A stretch of DNA of 8,317 bases from Chloroflexota bacterium (lineage in GTDB: Bacteria > Chloroflexota > UBA5177 > JANWHV01), in NCBI GenBank assembly GCA_025450375.1, contig JANWHO010000072.1, forward strand, positions 1 through 8,317. The letters are read 5' to 3'. The number at the start of each line of letters is the position of its first letter. Position 1 is the first letter of the stretch. Of the stretch, positions 1 to 7,026 are shown piece by piece. Position numbers and translations under genes: made by a program. The notes below the pieces were generated by a model. The model was not told the DNA's origin. It worked only from the letters and a program-made list of their open reading frames with translations, and made no database searches.

Positions 1-87
1 ATGGTCATGTTGCCGCTGGTCGCCGTGTTCGTGGTGACCCAGCGATTCCTTACCGAGGGAATCGCGATGACCGGCATCAAGGCGTAG
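1..87 (+). CDS. ABC-type sugar transporter permease, C-terminal end only (MalG-like)
   Basis: Only the last 28 codons and the stop lie in the window; the gene starts upstream. The visible tail ends in QRFLTEGIAMTGIKA. This closely resembles the conserved C-terminus of MalG/inner-membrane carbohydrate ABC permeases of the binding-protein-dependent family (the usual ending is Q-R-[YF]-x3-G-[IL]-x-x-G-[AS]-[IV]-K-G). The preceding residues (VMLPLVAVFVV) fit the end of the last membrane helix. Such permeases form the membrane channel of an importer, together with a second permease, a solute-binding protein and an ATPase. The stop lies 17 bases before the alpha-galactosidase start, so the genes are probably co-transcribed and the importer probably carries an alpha-galactoside. 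Transporter class is well supported; the substrate is inferred only from the neighbour. Confidence 0.8.
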   Translation: MVMLPLVAVFVVTQRFLTEGIAMTGIKA

Positions 88-104
88 CTGAAGGTTGGAA
101 AGTC

Positions 105-2198
105 GTGTTTGAGCGGTCCGCCGATAACCGGATTGTGCTGATGCACGGTCGCGAGTGTACCTATGCCATGGGAGTGACCGACGATGGTCGCTGGGTAAGT
201 TTGTTCTGGGGCGCCCGCGTCCAGCTCGGTGATGTGTTCGCGCCGGGAACACCGGCACACCAGGCCTTGATCGGCCCCGAGGATGACGAGTTTCCTGGGT
301 GGGAAGGACTTCGGTACCGTGAGCCGGCACTGAAGGTCACATTCGCCGACGGCGTACGGGATGTGCGGTTGCGGCACCAAAGTCACCTTATGCGGGAGGA
401 TGACGTGCTGGAGGTGCTGCTTGCCGATGACCGCTATGGACTGACGGCCCGCCTTATCTACCGCATGGTGGAAGAGTGGAATCTGATCGAACGAACCGTC
501 GTCCTGGCAAACCATGGGCGAACTGCTTTCACGATCGAGCAGGCGCTCACCGGCGCCCTCCACCTCGCCTGGCAACCGGCCTACCGGCTTACGCACCTCG
601 CGGGCCGTTGGGGCGAGGAGACGCGCCGCCAGCGTCAAGACTTGGCGCTGGGAAAGGTCGTGCTCGAAAGCCGCTTCGGGCATACCGGCTTGTGCCACGC
701 GCCCTGGATAGCGATCGACGATGGACGGGCCACGGAGGATCAGGGCGAGGTGTGGTGCGCCGCCCTTGCCTGGAGTGGGAACTGGAAGTTTGTCATTGAG
801 CGCGAGGCTCCCGGCCACCCGCGGTGCGTCGCGGGCGTGAACGACTTCGATTTCGCCTATCGTCTCGATCCCGGCCAGGAATGGACGCTGCCCTTGCTGC
901 TCGGGGGCTACAGCCCGCGCGGCTTTGGCCTGATGAGCCGCCAGTTGCACGCCTATCAGCAGGCGGAGATTTTGCCCGCGCCGTTCGCGCGGACTATCCG
1001 GCCAGTCATCTACAACTCATGGTACGCAACCCAGTTTGAGGTCACCGAAGAGAACCAGCGCCTGCTCGCCGGCCGGGCCGCGGCGCTGGGGGTGGAACTG
1101 TTCGTGATCGACGACGGCTGGTTTGCCCGGCGTGATAACGACCACACCGGACTGGGCGATTGGTGGGTCAGTCCGACCAAGTTCCCGCACGGTCTTTCGC
1201 CGCTGATTGACCATGTCCGCGGGCTGGGCATGGAGTTCGGCCTCTGGGTTGAACCGGAAATGGTGAACCCGGATAGCGACCTCTATCGCGCGCATCCTGA
1301 TTGGGTATACCACTTTCCCGGCCGTTCCCGCACCGAATCGCGGCATCAATTGGTGCTCAACCTGGCTCGACGCGAGGTCGAGGACTTTATTCTCGCCCAA
1401 CTCGACGATCTCCTTTCGCGGCACGAGATTCGCTTCCTGAAATGGGATTACAACCGCGCCTGGAGCGAGCCAGGGTGGCCCGATGCGCCGGAAGGGCTCG
1501 CGCGCGAGGTATGGGTCAGGCATGTGGACGCGCTCTACCGGATTCTGGCGACCCTCCGCCAACTCCACCCCAATGTGCTGATTGAAAGCTGCGCGAGCGG
1601 CGGTGGCCGAGTCGATCTGGGCATCCTTCGCTACACGGACCAGGTCTGGCCCTCGGATAATGTCTTTGCCCAGGATCGCCTCGTGATCCAGGATGGCTTC
1701 AGCTATGCCTATACGGCAAAGGCGATGGTCGCCTGGGTAACGGATAATGAGAGCGGCCGGCTGGCGCCGCTGAGCTATCGTTTCCATGTCGCCATGCAAG
1801 GTGTGTTGGGGATCGGCGGCAACCTCCGTTCCTGGACGGAGGCGGATCTCGCGGAAGCATGGACCTGGGTGACCCTCTATAAGGAGATTCGCCAGCTCGT
1901 GCAACATGGTCATCTGTATCGCCTCTTGTCGCCCGTGGAGTCCGGCGATGCCGCCGTGTGGTACACCGCGCACGATGGGCAGGAAGGAGTCGCGTTCGTC
2001 TACCGTACATCCGCCCCTCCCTGGGCGGCGCCGGTTCGCCTGAAGCTACCAGGGCTACAAGATGGCACCTATCTCGTGCATCATCCCAACGGTACGACCG
2101 AGACGCGGAGCGCCGCCGGCCTGGCCTCGGTCGGAGTTATGGTGCCACTTGTCGGCGATTTCGTCAGCGTAATCCTGCGGGTCACTCCCGCGCCGTGA
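105..2198 (+). CDS. Alpha-galactosidase, glycoside hydrolase family 36
   Basis: A 697-residue protein, the usual length for a bacterial GH36 alpha-galactosidase. It hydrolyses terminal alpha-galactosyl residues (for example melibiose or raffinose-family sugars) with retention, and no signal peptide is seen, so it is probably cytoplasmic. An N-terminal beta-sandwich (about 1-300) precedes the catalytic barrel. Visible barrel motifs are FVIDDGWF (333-340), WVEPEMVNPDSDLY (E383, E385), FLKWDYNR with the expected nucleophile D448, ESCASGGGR (494-502) and WPSDN with the expected acid/base D518. All key GH36 residues are present. The chosen start is a GTG at 105, because it keeps the complete N-terminal domain reaching the usual SLFWG segment. 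A modest GGAAAG lies just upstream, and the next in-frame ATG (141) would shorten the domain. It follows an ABC permease by 17 bases and precedes the DUF5107-TPR gene by 69. Specificity within GH36 is not decided by sequence alone. Confidence 0.95.
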   Translation: MFERSADNRIVLMHGRECTYAMGVTDDGRWVSLFWGARVQLGDVFAPGTPAHQALIGPEDDEFPGWEGLRYREPALKVTFADGVRDVRLRHQSHLMREDDVLEVLLADDRYGLTARLIYRMVEEWNLIERTVVLANHGRTAFTIEQALTGALHLAWQPAYRLTHLAGRWGEETRRQRQDLALGKVVLESRFGHTGLCHAPWIAIDDGRATEDQGEVWCAALAWSGNWKFVIEREAPGHPRCVAGVNDFDFAYRLDPGQEWTLPLLLGGYSPRGFGLMSRQLHAYQQAEILPAPFARTIRPVIYNSWYATQFEVTEENQRLLAGRAAALGVELFVIDDGWFARRDNDHTGLGDWWVSPTKFPHGLSPLIDHVRGLGMEFGLWVEPEMVNPDSDLYRAHPDWVYHFPGRSRTESRHQLVLNLARREVEDFILAQLDDLLSRHEIRFLKWDYNRAWSEPGWPDAPEGLAREVWVRHVDALYRILATLRQLHPNVLIESCASGGGRVDLGILRYTDQVWPSDNVFAQDRLVIQDGFSYAYTAKAMVAWVTDNESGRLAPLSYRFHVAMQGVLGIGGNLRSWTEADLAEAWTWVTLYKEIRQLVQHGHLYRLLSPVESGDAAVWYTAHDGQEGVAFVYRTSAPPWAAPVRLKLPGLQDGTYLVHHPNGTTETRSAAGLASVGVMVPLVGDFVSVILRVTPAP

Positions 2199-2200
2199 GC

Positions 2201-2237
2201 CCCGTGCCGCGCACATGCTGCCGGTTCGCGGCGTGGG
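2201..2237 (+). promoter_or_regulatory. Intercistronic GC-rich hairpin between the GH36 and DUF5107-TPR genes
   Basis: Positions 2201-2211 pair with 2227-2237 as RNA: nine Watson-Crick pairs and two central G-U pairs, with a 15-base loop. The hairpin begins two bases after the alpha-galactosidase stop. No T-tract follows, so it is not a standard intrinsic terminator. It could be an RNA stabiliser, a processing site or a partial attenuator lowering expression of the large downstream gene. GC-rich chance pairing is possible. Confidence 0.35.
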
Positions 2238-2267
2238 AACAAGAGTGACGAGAGGAACGCGTATCCA

Positions 2268-5200
2268 ATGACGGATGGACAGGCCCAGCCAGACGCCCCG
2301 TCAACGGTCCGCATGTGGGAAGAGGAGATTGTCTTCCCAACATACGCGCCGCTGCCCCCGGATCGTCATCCGATGTTCCTGGAGCGCCGGGTCTATCAGG
2401 GAAGTTCAGGCGCCGTCTACCCGCTGCCGCTCATCGATCGCATTTCCGGCGATCTGGTCGAGCGGACCTACCATGGTGTGTACCTGGAGAACGAGTACAT
2501 CCGCGTATTGGTGCTGCCGGAGATCGGCGGCCGTATCCATTCGGCGCTGGACAAGACCAATAACTATGATTTCGTGTACCACAACCATGTGATTAAGCCG
2601 GCGCTGGTTGGCCTGGCCGGCCCCTGGATCTCCGGGGGGATCGAATTCAATTGGCCGCAACACCATCGGCCGACCACCTTCATGCCGGTCGACTATCATC
2701 TGCAAGCGCATGACGACGGCAGCAAGACGGTCTGGGTGGGCGAGATCGAGCCGATGAACCACATGAAGGGTATGATCGGGATCACCCTGCGGCCAGGCAG
2801 ATCGTGCATCGAGGCAAGGGTTCAACTGTATAATCGGACCCCGCTGCCCCAGTCCTTCCTCTGGTGGGCCAACCTGGCCGTGCCGGTCAATGAGCACTAC
2901 CAGGCGCTCTTCCCCCCCGATATTGACTACGTGGCCGACCATGCCAAGCGCGCCGTGTCGGATTTCCCTATTGCCCACGGCGCCTATTATGGGATCGAGT
3001 ACGGGCCCGGAACCGACCTTACCTGGTGGAAGAACATTCCCGTGCCAAGTTCCTACATGGCGCTGCGTTCAGCCTATGATTTTCTGGCTGGCTACGATCA
3101 TGGCCAGGAGGCCGGCATTATTCATGTGGCCGATCACCACCTCTCACCAGGCAAGAAGATGTGGACCTGGGGCGCCGGCGAATTTGGCCGGCGCTGGTAC
3201 GAGCAGCTTACTGACCACGATGGCCCGTACATCGAGTTGATGGCCGGGGTGTATAGCGACAACCAGCCGGACTTCTCCTGGCTGCAACCCTACGAAACCA
3301 AGACTTTCAGCCAATGCTGGTACCCTCTGCGGTGGATTGGCGGCGTGAAGAACGCGACCACGGAAGGCGCCGTTACCGTGGAGCAGCGTGATGGACACGT
3401 CTTTGTTGGGGCGAACGCAACCGCCACGCACGCGCACGCGACGCTTACGGTTACCGACAAGGGGCGCGTGCTCTGGCGCCAGCAGCTAGACATCGCGCCG
3501 GATAAGCCGTTTAGCTGCGAGTTGGCGGACCTCTCCGTGGCGCCGGACGCCCTGTTGGGCGTGACGCTGGGAGCGTCCGATGGGCGGGAGCTTGTACGCT
3601 ACCAGGCCACTGCCCGTCTCCGGCAGCCGCGTCCGCAACCGGCCACCCCAACGCCGCCGCCGCCTGCCGTACCCACGGTCGAACAACTGACCTTGATGGG
3701 CCTGCACCTCGAACAATATCATCATGCTACCCGCGATCCCGAGCCCTACTATCGGGAGGCGCTGGCCCGCGATCCCGGCGACGCGCGCGCCAACACGGCC
3801 CTCGGGCTGTTGCTGCTGCGGCGTGGCGCGTTCGAGGCCGCGGTTGACCATTTTGCCCGGGCCATCGCCACGATCACCCTCAAGAACCCGAACCCCTATG
3901 ACGGTGAGCCTTACTACCATCTCGGGGTCGCGCTCCGGTTCCTCGGCCGCGATGAGGATGCGTACGAGGCATTCTACAAGGCTACCTGGAACGGCGCCTG
4001 GCAAGGCGCCGCCTCCTATGCCCTGGCGGAACTTGCCTGTAGGTCGGGTGACCTGACGCAGGCGGTGGCCCACGCTAGGCGCTCCCTGGAGCAGGGCTAT
4101 CGCAACACCAAAGCACGGAATCTGCTCACCTGCCTGCTGCGTATCTCTGATCGGTTGCGGGAGGCGGAGCAGATCGCGCGGGAAACCGTCGCCATCGACG
4201 CGCTGGACTTCTGGTCCCAGTGGGAACTGGCCGTGATCGCCGCGCGGCAAGGTCGCGATGAAGAGGCGAACGCGCGGCGCGCGACCCTCCAGCGGTTGAT
4301 GCGCGGCCATGCGCCGTCCTATCTCGACCTGGCTGGTGACTATGCCGGGGCGGGTCTCTGGGGCAAGGCAACCGCCGTGCTGAACCAGTGGGTTGAGCGG
4401 CGTGGCGATCAGACCGATCCGCTGGTCTTCTACTACCTGGGGTACTACACGGCGCGGCATGGCGATCACGAAGGCGCCCTGTCGTACTACCAGCGTGCCG
4501 CACGGGAAAGCCCCGACTACTGTTTCCCTAACCGGCTCGATGATATCGCCGTGCTTCGCCACGCGCGGCAACTGAATCCAGACGATGCCAGAGCGCCCTA
4601 CTATCTGGGCAACCTCTTCTACGACAAGAAGCGGCACGCCGAAGCGATCCAACAGTGGGAGCGGGCTCGGGCGCTCGACGACACCTTCTCGATCGTGCAT
4701 CGCAACCTCGGACTGGCCTACTTCAATATCGAGCGCGATCCAGAGAAAGCCCGCGCGGCCTACAAACGCGCCTTCGACGCCAATCCGACCGAGCCGCGCT
4801 TGCTCTACGAGCGCGATCAACTCGACAAGCGCCTGAATACCGCGCCAGCCGAGCGGCTCGCGCGCCTGGAAAGATTGAGCGATCTGGTTGAGCAGCGCGA
4901 CGACCTCTATCTTGAGCGCGTGACCTTGTGCAATCAGATGGGGCGGTATGACGAGGCGCTCGCGCTGCTTACCCGCCGCCAGATCCGTCCCTGGGAAGGA
5001 GGAGAGGGCATGGCGATCGAGCAGCACGCACAGGCGCATCTGCTGCGCGGCGCGCACGCGCTCCGGACTGGGCGCCCTGACGAGGCCCAGCGCCACTTCG
5101 AGGCCGCCAGAACGTATCCGTCGAGCCTGGGCGAGACACGCCACGCGGTATTCACCTCCGAGGCGCGTGCCTTCTATTCCAGCGGCCTCGCGTATGACGC

Positions 5201-5600
5201 CCTGGGCGATGGGCCGGCCGCGGTTGCCGCCTACGAGCGGGCGGCGGGTGAGACGGCGGACAACGCGGTCCTTCCCTACTATCGCGGGCTGGCCGGTCTA
5301 AGGCTGGGGCGCGACGAGGAGGCGTCGCGGCAGTTCACCTCGTTGCTGGAAACGGCGGACGCGAAGTCGGCGTCAGGGGGCGGCATTGACTTCTTCGCCG
5401 CATCCCTGCCAACCTTTCTGATCTTTGAAGATGACCTGGAGCTACGCAATCGAGTCGAAGCGCACTATCTCCGCGGCCTGGGTCTGGCCGGGCTTGGACG
5501 CACCGAGGCGGCCCGAGCGGAGTTCGATGCCGCCATCGCCCTGGACATCAATCATCTGGACGCGCGAACGCATCTGGAGCGCCTCACGGATCCGGGCTAG
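2268..5600 (+). CDS. DUF5107 (galactose-mutarotase-like fold) protein with long C-terminal TPR array
   Basis: A 1110-residue protein without signal peptide or membrane segments, so probably cytoplasmic. Residues about 30-370 match the DUF5107 family, which I recognise from GGIEFNWPQHH (123-133), YNRTPLPQSFLWWAN, NIPVPSSYMA, HVADHHLSPGKKMWTWG (286-302) and DGPYIELMAGVYSDNQPDF (about 318-336). This domain has the beta-sandwich typical of aldose epimerases and carbohydrate-active enzymes. E126, H132/H133, D289/H290/H291 and E323 are the obvious polar pocket candidates. A short beta-rich segment and a proline-rich linker (about 452-472) follow. The rest, about 480-1105, is a series of TPR-like helical repeats, with unusually conserved-looking stretches at WEGGEG (909-914) and GGIDFFAASLPTFLIF near 1040. 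The start at 2268 has GAGAGGA at 2250-2256. The gene sits directly after a GH36 alpha-galactosidase and an importer, so a role in the same sugar pathway is inferred. Whether it is an epimerase, a hydrolase or a scaffold is not known to me. Confidence 0.9.
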   Translation: MTDGQAQPDAPSTVRMWEEEIVFPTYAPLPPDRHPMFLERRVYQGSSGAVYPLPLIDRISGDLVERTYHGVYLENEYIRVLVLPEIGGRIHSALDKTNNYDFVYHNHVIKPALVGLAGPWISGGIEFNWPQHHRPTTFMPVDYHLQAHDDGSKTVWVGEIEPMNHMKGMIGITLRPGRSCIEARVQLYNRTPLPQSFLWWANLAVPVNEHYQALFPPDIDYVADHAKRAVSDFPIAHGAYYGIEYGPGTDLTWWKNIPVPSSYMALRSAYDFLAGYDHGQEAGIIHVADHHLSPGKKMWTWGAGEFGRRWYEQLTDHDGPYIELMAGVYSDNQPDFSWLQPYETKTFSQCWYPLRWIGGVKNATTEGAVTVEQRDGHVFVGANATATHAHATLTVTDKGRVLWRQQLDIAPDKPFSCELADLSVAPDALLGVTLGASDGRELVRYQATARLRQPRPQPATPTPPPPAVPTVEQLTLMGLHLEQYHHATRDPEPYYREALARDPGDARANTALGLLLLRRGAFEAAVDHFARAIATITLKNPNPYDGEPYYHLGVALRFLGRDEDAYEAFYKATWNGAWQGAASYALAELACRSGDLTQAVAHARRSLEQGYRNTKARNLLTCLLRISDRLREAEQIARETVAIDALDFWSQWELAVIAARQGRDEEANARRATLQRLMRGHAPSYLDLAGDYAGAGLWGKATAVLNQWVERRGDQTDPLVFYYLGYYTARHGDHEGALSYYQRAARESPDYCFPNRLDDIAVLRHARQLNPDDARAPYYLGNLFYDKKRHAEAIQQWERARALDDTFSIVHRNLGLAYFNIERDPEKARAAYKRAFDANPTEPRLLYERDQLDKRLNTAPAERLARLERLSDLVEQRDDLYLERVTLCNQMGRYDEALALLTRRQIRPWEGGEGMAIEQHAQAHLLRGAHALRTGRPDEAQRHFEAARTYPSSLGETRHAVFTSEARAFYSSGLAYDALGDGPAAVAAYERAAGETADNAVLPYYRGLAGLRLGRDEEASRQFTSLLETADAKSASGGGIDFFAASLPTFLIFEDDLELRNRVEAHYLRGLGLAGLGRTEAARAEFDAAIALDINHLDARTHLERLTDPG

Positions 5601-5635
5601 TGCGTGGGGAGCGGCGGGCCGTGGACGAGCTACAT

Positions 5636-5755
5636 GCCTCATCATTACCCACATTTTTCTCTCTAGAGGAAGTGGGCGAGGTGCAGCCGGGTAGGGGTAC
5701 CCGGTGCCCCTACCAAAATGCGGTGTCAGGCGCGCTTTGTGGGCAATGATTAGGC
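5636..5755. repeat. MITE-like palindromic element with 18-bp imperfect terminal inverted repeats
   Basis: Left end 5636-5653 (GCCTCATCATTACCCACA) and right end 5738-5755 (TGTGGGCAATGATTAGGC) are inverted copies matching at 16 of 18 positions. The 120-bp element has no coding capacity and carries a central palindrome (5687-5714). A six-base direct repeat GCTACA occurs at 5629-5634 and 5754-5759, overlapping the right terminus by two bases, which resembles a target-site duplication. Alternatively the whole unit is one structured RNA closed by the long stem. Being non-coding and in the gap after the sugar operon fits a miniature transposable element or a REP/palindromic repeat family. Confidence 0.5.
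5687..5714. promoter_or_regulatory. Two overlapping, mutually exclusive hairpins
   Basis: CCGGGTA (5687-5693) pairs perfectly with TACCCGG (5698-5704) around a GGGG loop. Alternatively GGTAGGGG (5690-5697) pairs perfectly with CCCCTACC (5707-5714) around a nine-base loop. The two cannot form together because they share 5690-5704. The outer one resembles GTAGGGG...CCCCTAC palindromes I associate with Chloroflexota genomes (from memory, not checked). It lies inside the MITE-like element and 87 bases after the DUF5107-TPR stop. It may act as a transcript end or be simply part of a repeat; no T-tract follows. Confidence 0.5.
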
Positions 5756-5800
5756 TACAGGCAGGCCCCAACTGAGGGTGAAGGCGAGAAAGAGAGCGGC

Positions 5801-6061
5801 ATGGCGAATCAGGTCCAGGTCACGCGCACGGAGACGCGGGGATTCCGCGCCTGTACGGTCGCCAACCAATCTCTTTCCTTTACGATTGTGCCGGACCTGG
5901 GCGGGAAGTTAAGCAGTATTCGTGATCCGCGCTCTGGCCGTGAGTGGTTGTGGACCAACCCGAGTCTGCCGTATGGTCAGTGGAACAGCCTGACCGCGGC
6001 GCGGCATCTCCCCGGAGGCTTCCGCGTGCCATCAGATCAGCGCGGTATGTACCTCGGACGC
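5801..6061 (+). pseudogene. Truncated aldose-1-epimerase-like gene, 5' fragment
   Basis: From the ATG at 5801 (preceded by a purine-rich GAGAAAGAGAG) the frame encodes about 60 residues typical of the N-terminus of galactose-mutarotase-like/aldose-1-epimerase proteins. The recognisable piece is FTIVPDLGGKLSSIRDPRSG followed by REWLWTNPSLPYG. After LPYG, near 5975, homology to anything I know stops; the expected continuation with the GGWDE-type and histidine-bearing catalytic segments is absent in all three frames. The frame stays open to 6580 only because it runs antisense through the phyH gene, where its translation looks like arbitrary GC-rich sequence. I read this as the remnant of a sugar epimerase gene cut off when its 3' part was lost or replaced. 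The end given is the phyH boundary, not a real stop codon. An intact hybrid protein of 259 residues is formally possible but unlikely. Confidence 0.6.
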
Positions 6062-6084
6062 TCAGTGCGGACCGACCGCCTGAG
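6061..6084. terminator. Hairpin over the phyH stop codon at the convergent junction
   Basis: CTCAG (6061-6065) and GCGG (6067-6070) pair with CCGC (6076-6079) and CTGAG (6080-6084). That is nine base pairs with one bulged T and the five-base loop ACCGA. The phyH stop (6062-6064, read on the - strand) lies within the stem. It sits where the truncated + strand gene meets the end of phyH, a usual place for a terminator, but no T-run follows on either strand, so termination is uncertain. Confidence 0.3.
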
Positions 6085-6940
6085 TGCCGCATGGGCCGCC
6101 GTCCGTATTTTCGGCAATTTCCACCTCCTGGCCATCCATGGTCAAGATTGGGCGGTAGTAGAGCGACATCCGCTCCGACGAGCGCCCGATGTAGTGGCAG
6201 ATGAAGGAGCGCCGGAAGCGATCTTTCGACCGGTTGGGCGGAGATCCATGGACCAGGCTGCCGTTGAAGAACAGCACGTCGCCGGGGGCCATGTCCACTG
6301 GGACCGCCGCCAGCCCCGGCGGTATGGGAACGAACTCGCGGGTGAAGGAGGCAGTGCTGTCCGCCTCCTCGGGGCAGAAGATATCCATCCGGTGTGTGCC
6401 GGGCACCACCTCCAGGCCACCGTTCTCGCGATCGACTCGGTCCAGCGCCACCCAGGCCGCGATGCAGGTGCCCGGCTCGACCTTCAGGAAGAAGTTGTCC
6501 TGGTGGAGCGCCTGCCCCCGCGCCCCCGCCGGCTTGAAATAGAGCATGCTCTGCGCGGCCAGCGGCTCTTCCCCGAATAGATCCCAGAGGATGGCCGCGA
6601 TACGCGCGTCAAGCAGATAGCGCAAGGCCACGTCGTTGACGCGATGGGGGTGCATCATCCGCGGGTACAGGTCGAGAATGTCCTGCCCGGACAGGGGGCG
6701 AGTGACTGGAGTCAGTCCCAGGTCTTCCCCCCGCGCTACGTCTACCACATCGCCCTCCGGGGTCAAGCGCGCCTTGGGCAGGAAACAGCCGGGGATCGGG
6801 CCGCCCGCGTGCATCGCCATGAAAGTGTCGATCAGTAGTCGCACTTCGTCCGGCGGGAGCAACCCAGGGACGACCAGATAGCCATGCTCCTCGAAGGCTT
6901 GCCGCTGCTTAACCTTCAAACTCCGCGTCATGGTCACCAT
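6062..6940 (-). CDS. Phytanoyl-CoA dioxygenase (PhyH) family Fe(II)/2-oxoglutarate-dependent oxygenase
   Basis: A complete 292-residue protein of the PhyH family. These are non-haem iron hydroxylases that couple oxidation of a small substrate to decarboxylation of 2-oxoglutarate. The metal triad is visible: HQD gives H146 and D148, and the distal histidine is H231 in VHGSPPNRS. R243 or R244, just beyond it, is the likely 2-oxoglutarate anchor. The N-terminus (FEEHGYLVVPGLLPPDEV, 16-33) and the WVALDRVDRENGGLEVVPGTHR core (about 163-184) are typical. The ATG at 6940 is supported by GGGAGG seven bases upstream (6948-6953, - strand); an internal Met at codon 4 is less well placed. The protein ends with GGPCGT and a few further residues, so it seems intact. 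It is divergent from an AraC regulator, which may control it. The substrate cannot be told: family members hydroxylate lipids, osmolytes and secondary metabolites, and a true phytanoyl-CoA activity should not be assumed. Confidence 0.92.
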   Translation of the reverse strand: MVTMTRSLKVKQRQAFEEHGYLVVPGLLPPDEVRLLIDTFMAMHAGGPIPGCFLPKARLTPEGDVVDVARGEDLGLTPVTRPLSGQDILDLYPRMMHPHRVNDVALRYLLDARIAAILWDLFGEEPLAAQSMLYFKPAGARGQALHQDNFFLKVEPGTCIAAWVALDRVDRENGGLEVVPGTHRMDIFCPEEADSTASFTREFVPIPPGLAAVPVDMAPGDVLFFNGSLVHGSPPNRSKDRFRRSFICHYIGRSSERMSLYYRPILTMDGQEVEIAENTDGGPCGTQAVGPH

Positions 6941-6972
6941 CCGCCAACCTCCCTCGCGCGCTGTATCACCAT

Positions 6973-7005
6973 GTGTTCATGCTCGGTACTGGGGCCAGCA
7001 TACAC
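6973..7005. promoter_or_regulatory. Imperfect inverted repeat in the phyH/araC gap, possible operator
   Basis: GTGTTCATGCT (6973-6983) faces AGCATACAC (6997-7005) as an inverted repeat interrupted by two extra bases, with a 13-base spacer. The right arm covers the proposed phyH -10 element, which is where a repressor or local regulator could act. AraC-family proteins more often bind direct repeats, so assignment to the adjacent regulator is speculative. Confidence 0.25.
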
Positions 7006-7026
7006 GCTCCGCGGGCCGAAGGTGAA
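6997..7026 (-). promoter_or_regulatory. Candidate phyH promoter
   Basis: Read on the - strand, TTCACC (7021-7026) and TATGCT (6997-7002) are separated by 18 bases. Each matches four of six bases of the sigma-70 -35 and -10 consensus. Transcription would begin roughly 50 bases before the phyH ATG, leaving room for its clear ribosome binding site. Its -35 box directly abuts that proposed for the opposite gene. Confidence 0.35.

Noticed and set aside
1017..1973. Long - strand open frame (318 codons) opposite the GH36 gene
   Set aside because: It lies entirely within the alpha-galactosidase, whose catalytic motifs are in the + frame; the antisense translation resembles no family.
3425..3445. Short alternating CG/CA-rich run as a simple repeat
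   Set aside because: It is only a few imperfect units long and encodes ordinary residues (ATHAHA) in the gene; nothing suggests phase variation.
3621..3685. Proline-rich stretch in the DUF5107-TPR gene as a sign of a frameshift or of two separate genes
   Set aside because: The frame is continuous and both sides are in the same codon phase; a proline-rich linker between two domains is the simpler reading.
3486..5144. Long - strand open frame (552 codons) opposite the DUF5107-TPR gene
   Set aside because: It is an antisense shadow of a GC-rich gene with strong family motifs on the + strand; its translation has no recognisable domain and no start signal.
5604..5660. Possible intrinsic terminator ending in the T-run at 5654-5658
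   Set aside because: Only a 5-bp GTGGG/CCCAC stem with a 39-base loop precedes the T-run, and the CCCACA arm pairs better with the right end of the MITE-like element.
6062..6580. Continuation of the epimerase-like frame as a 259-residue hybrid protein
   Set aside because: This part runs antisense through phyH, and its residues look arbitrary while the opposite strand encodes a fully conserved PhyH protein.
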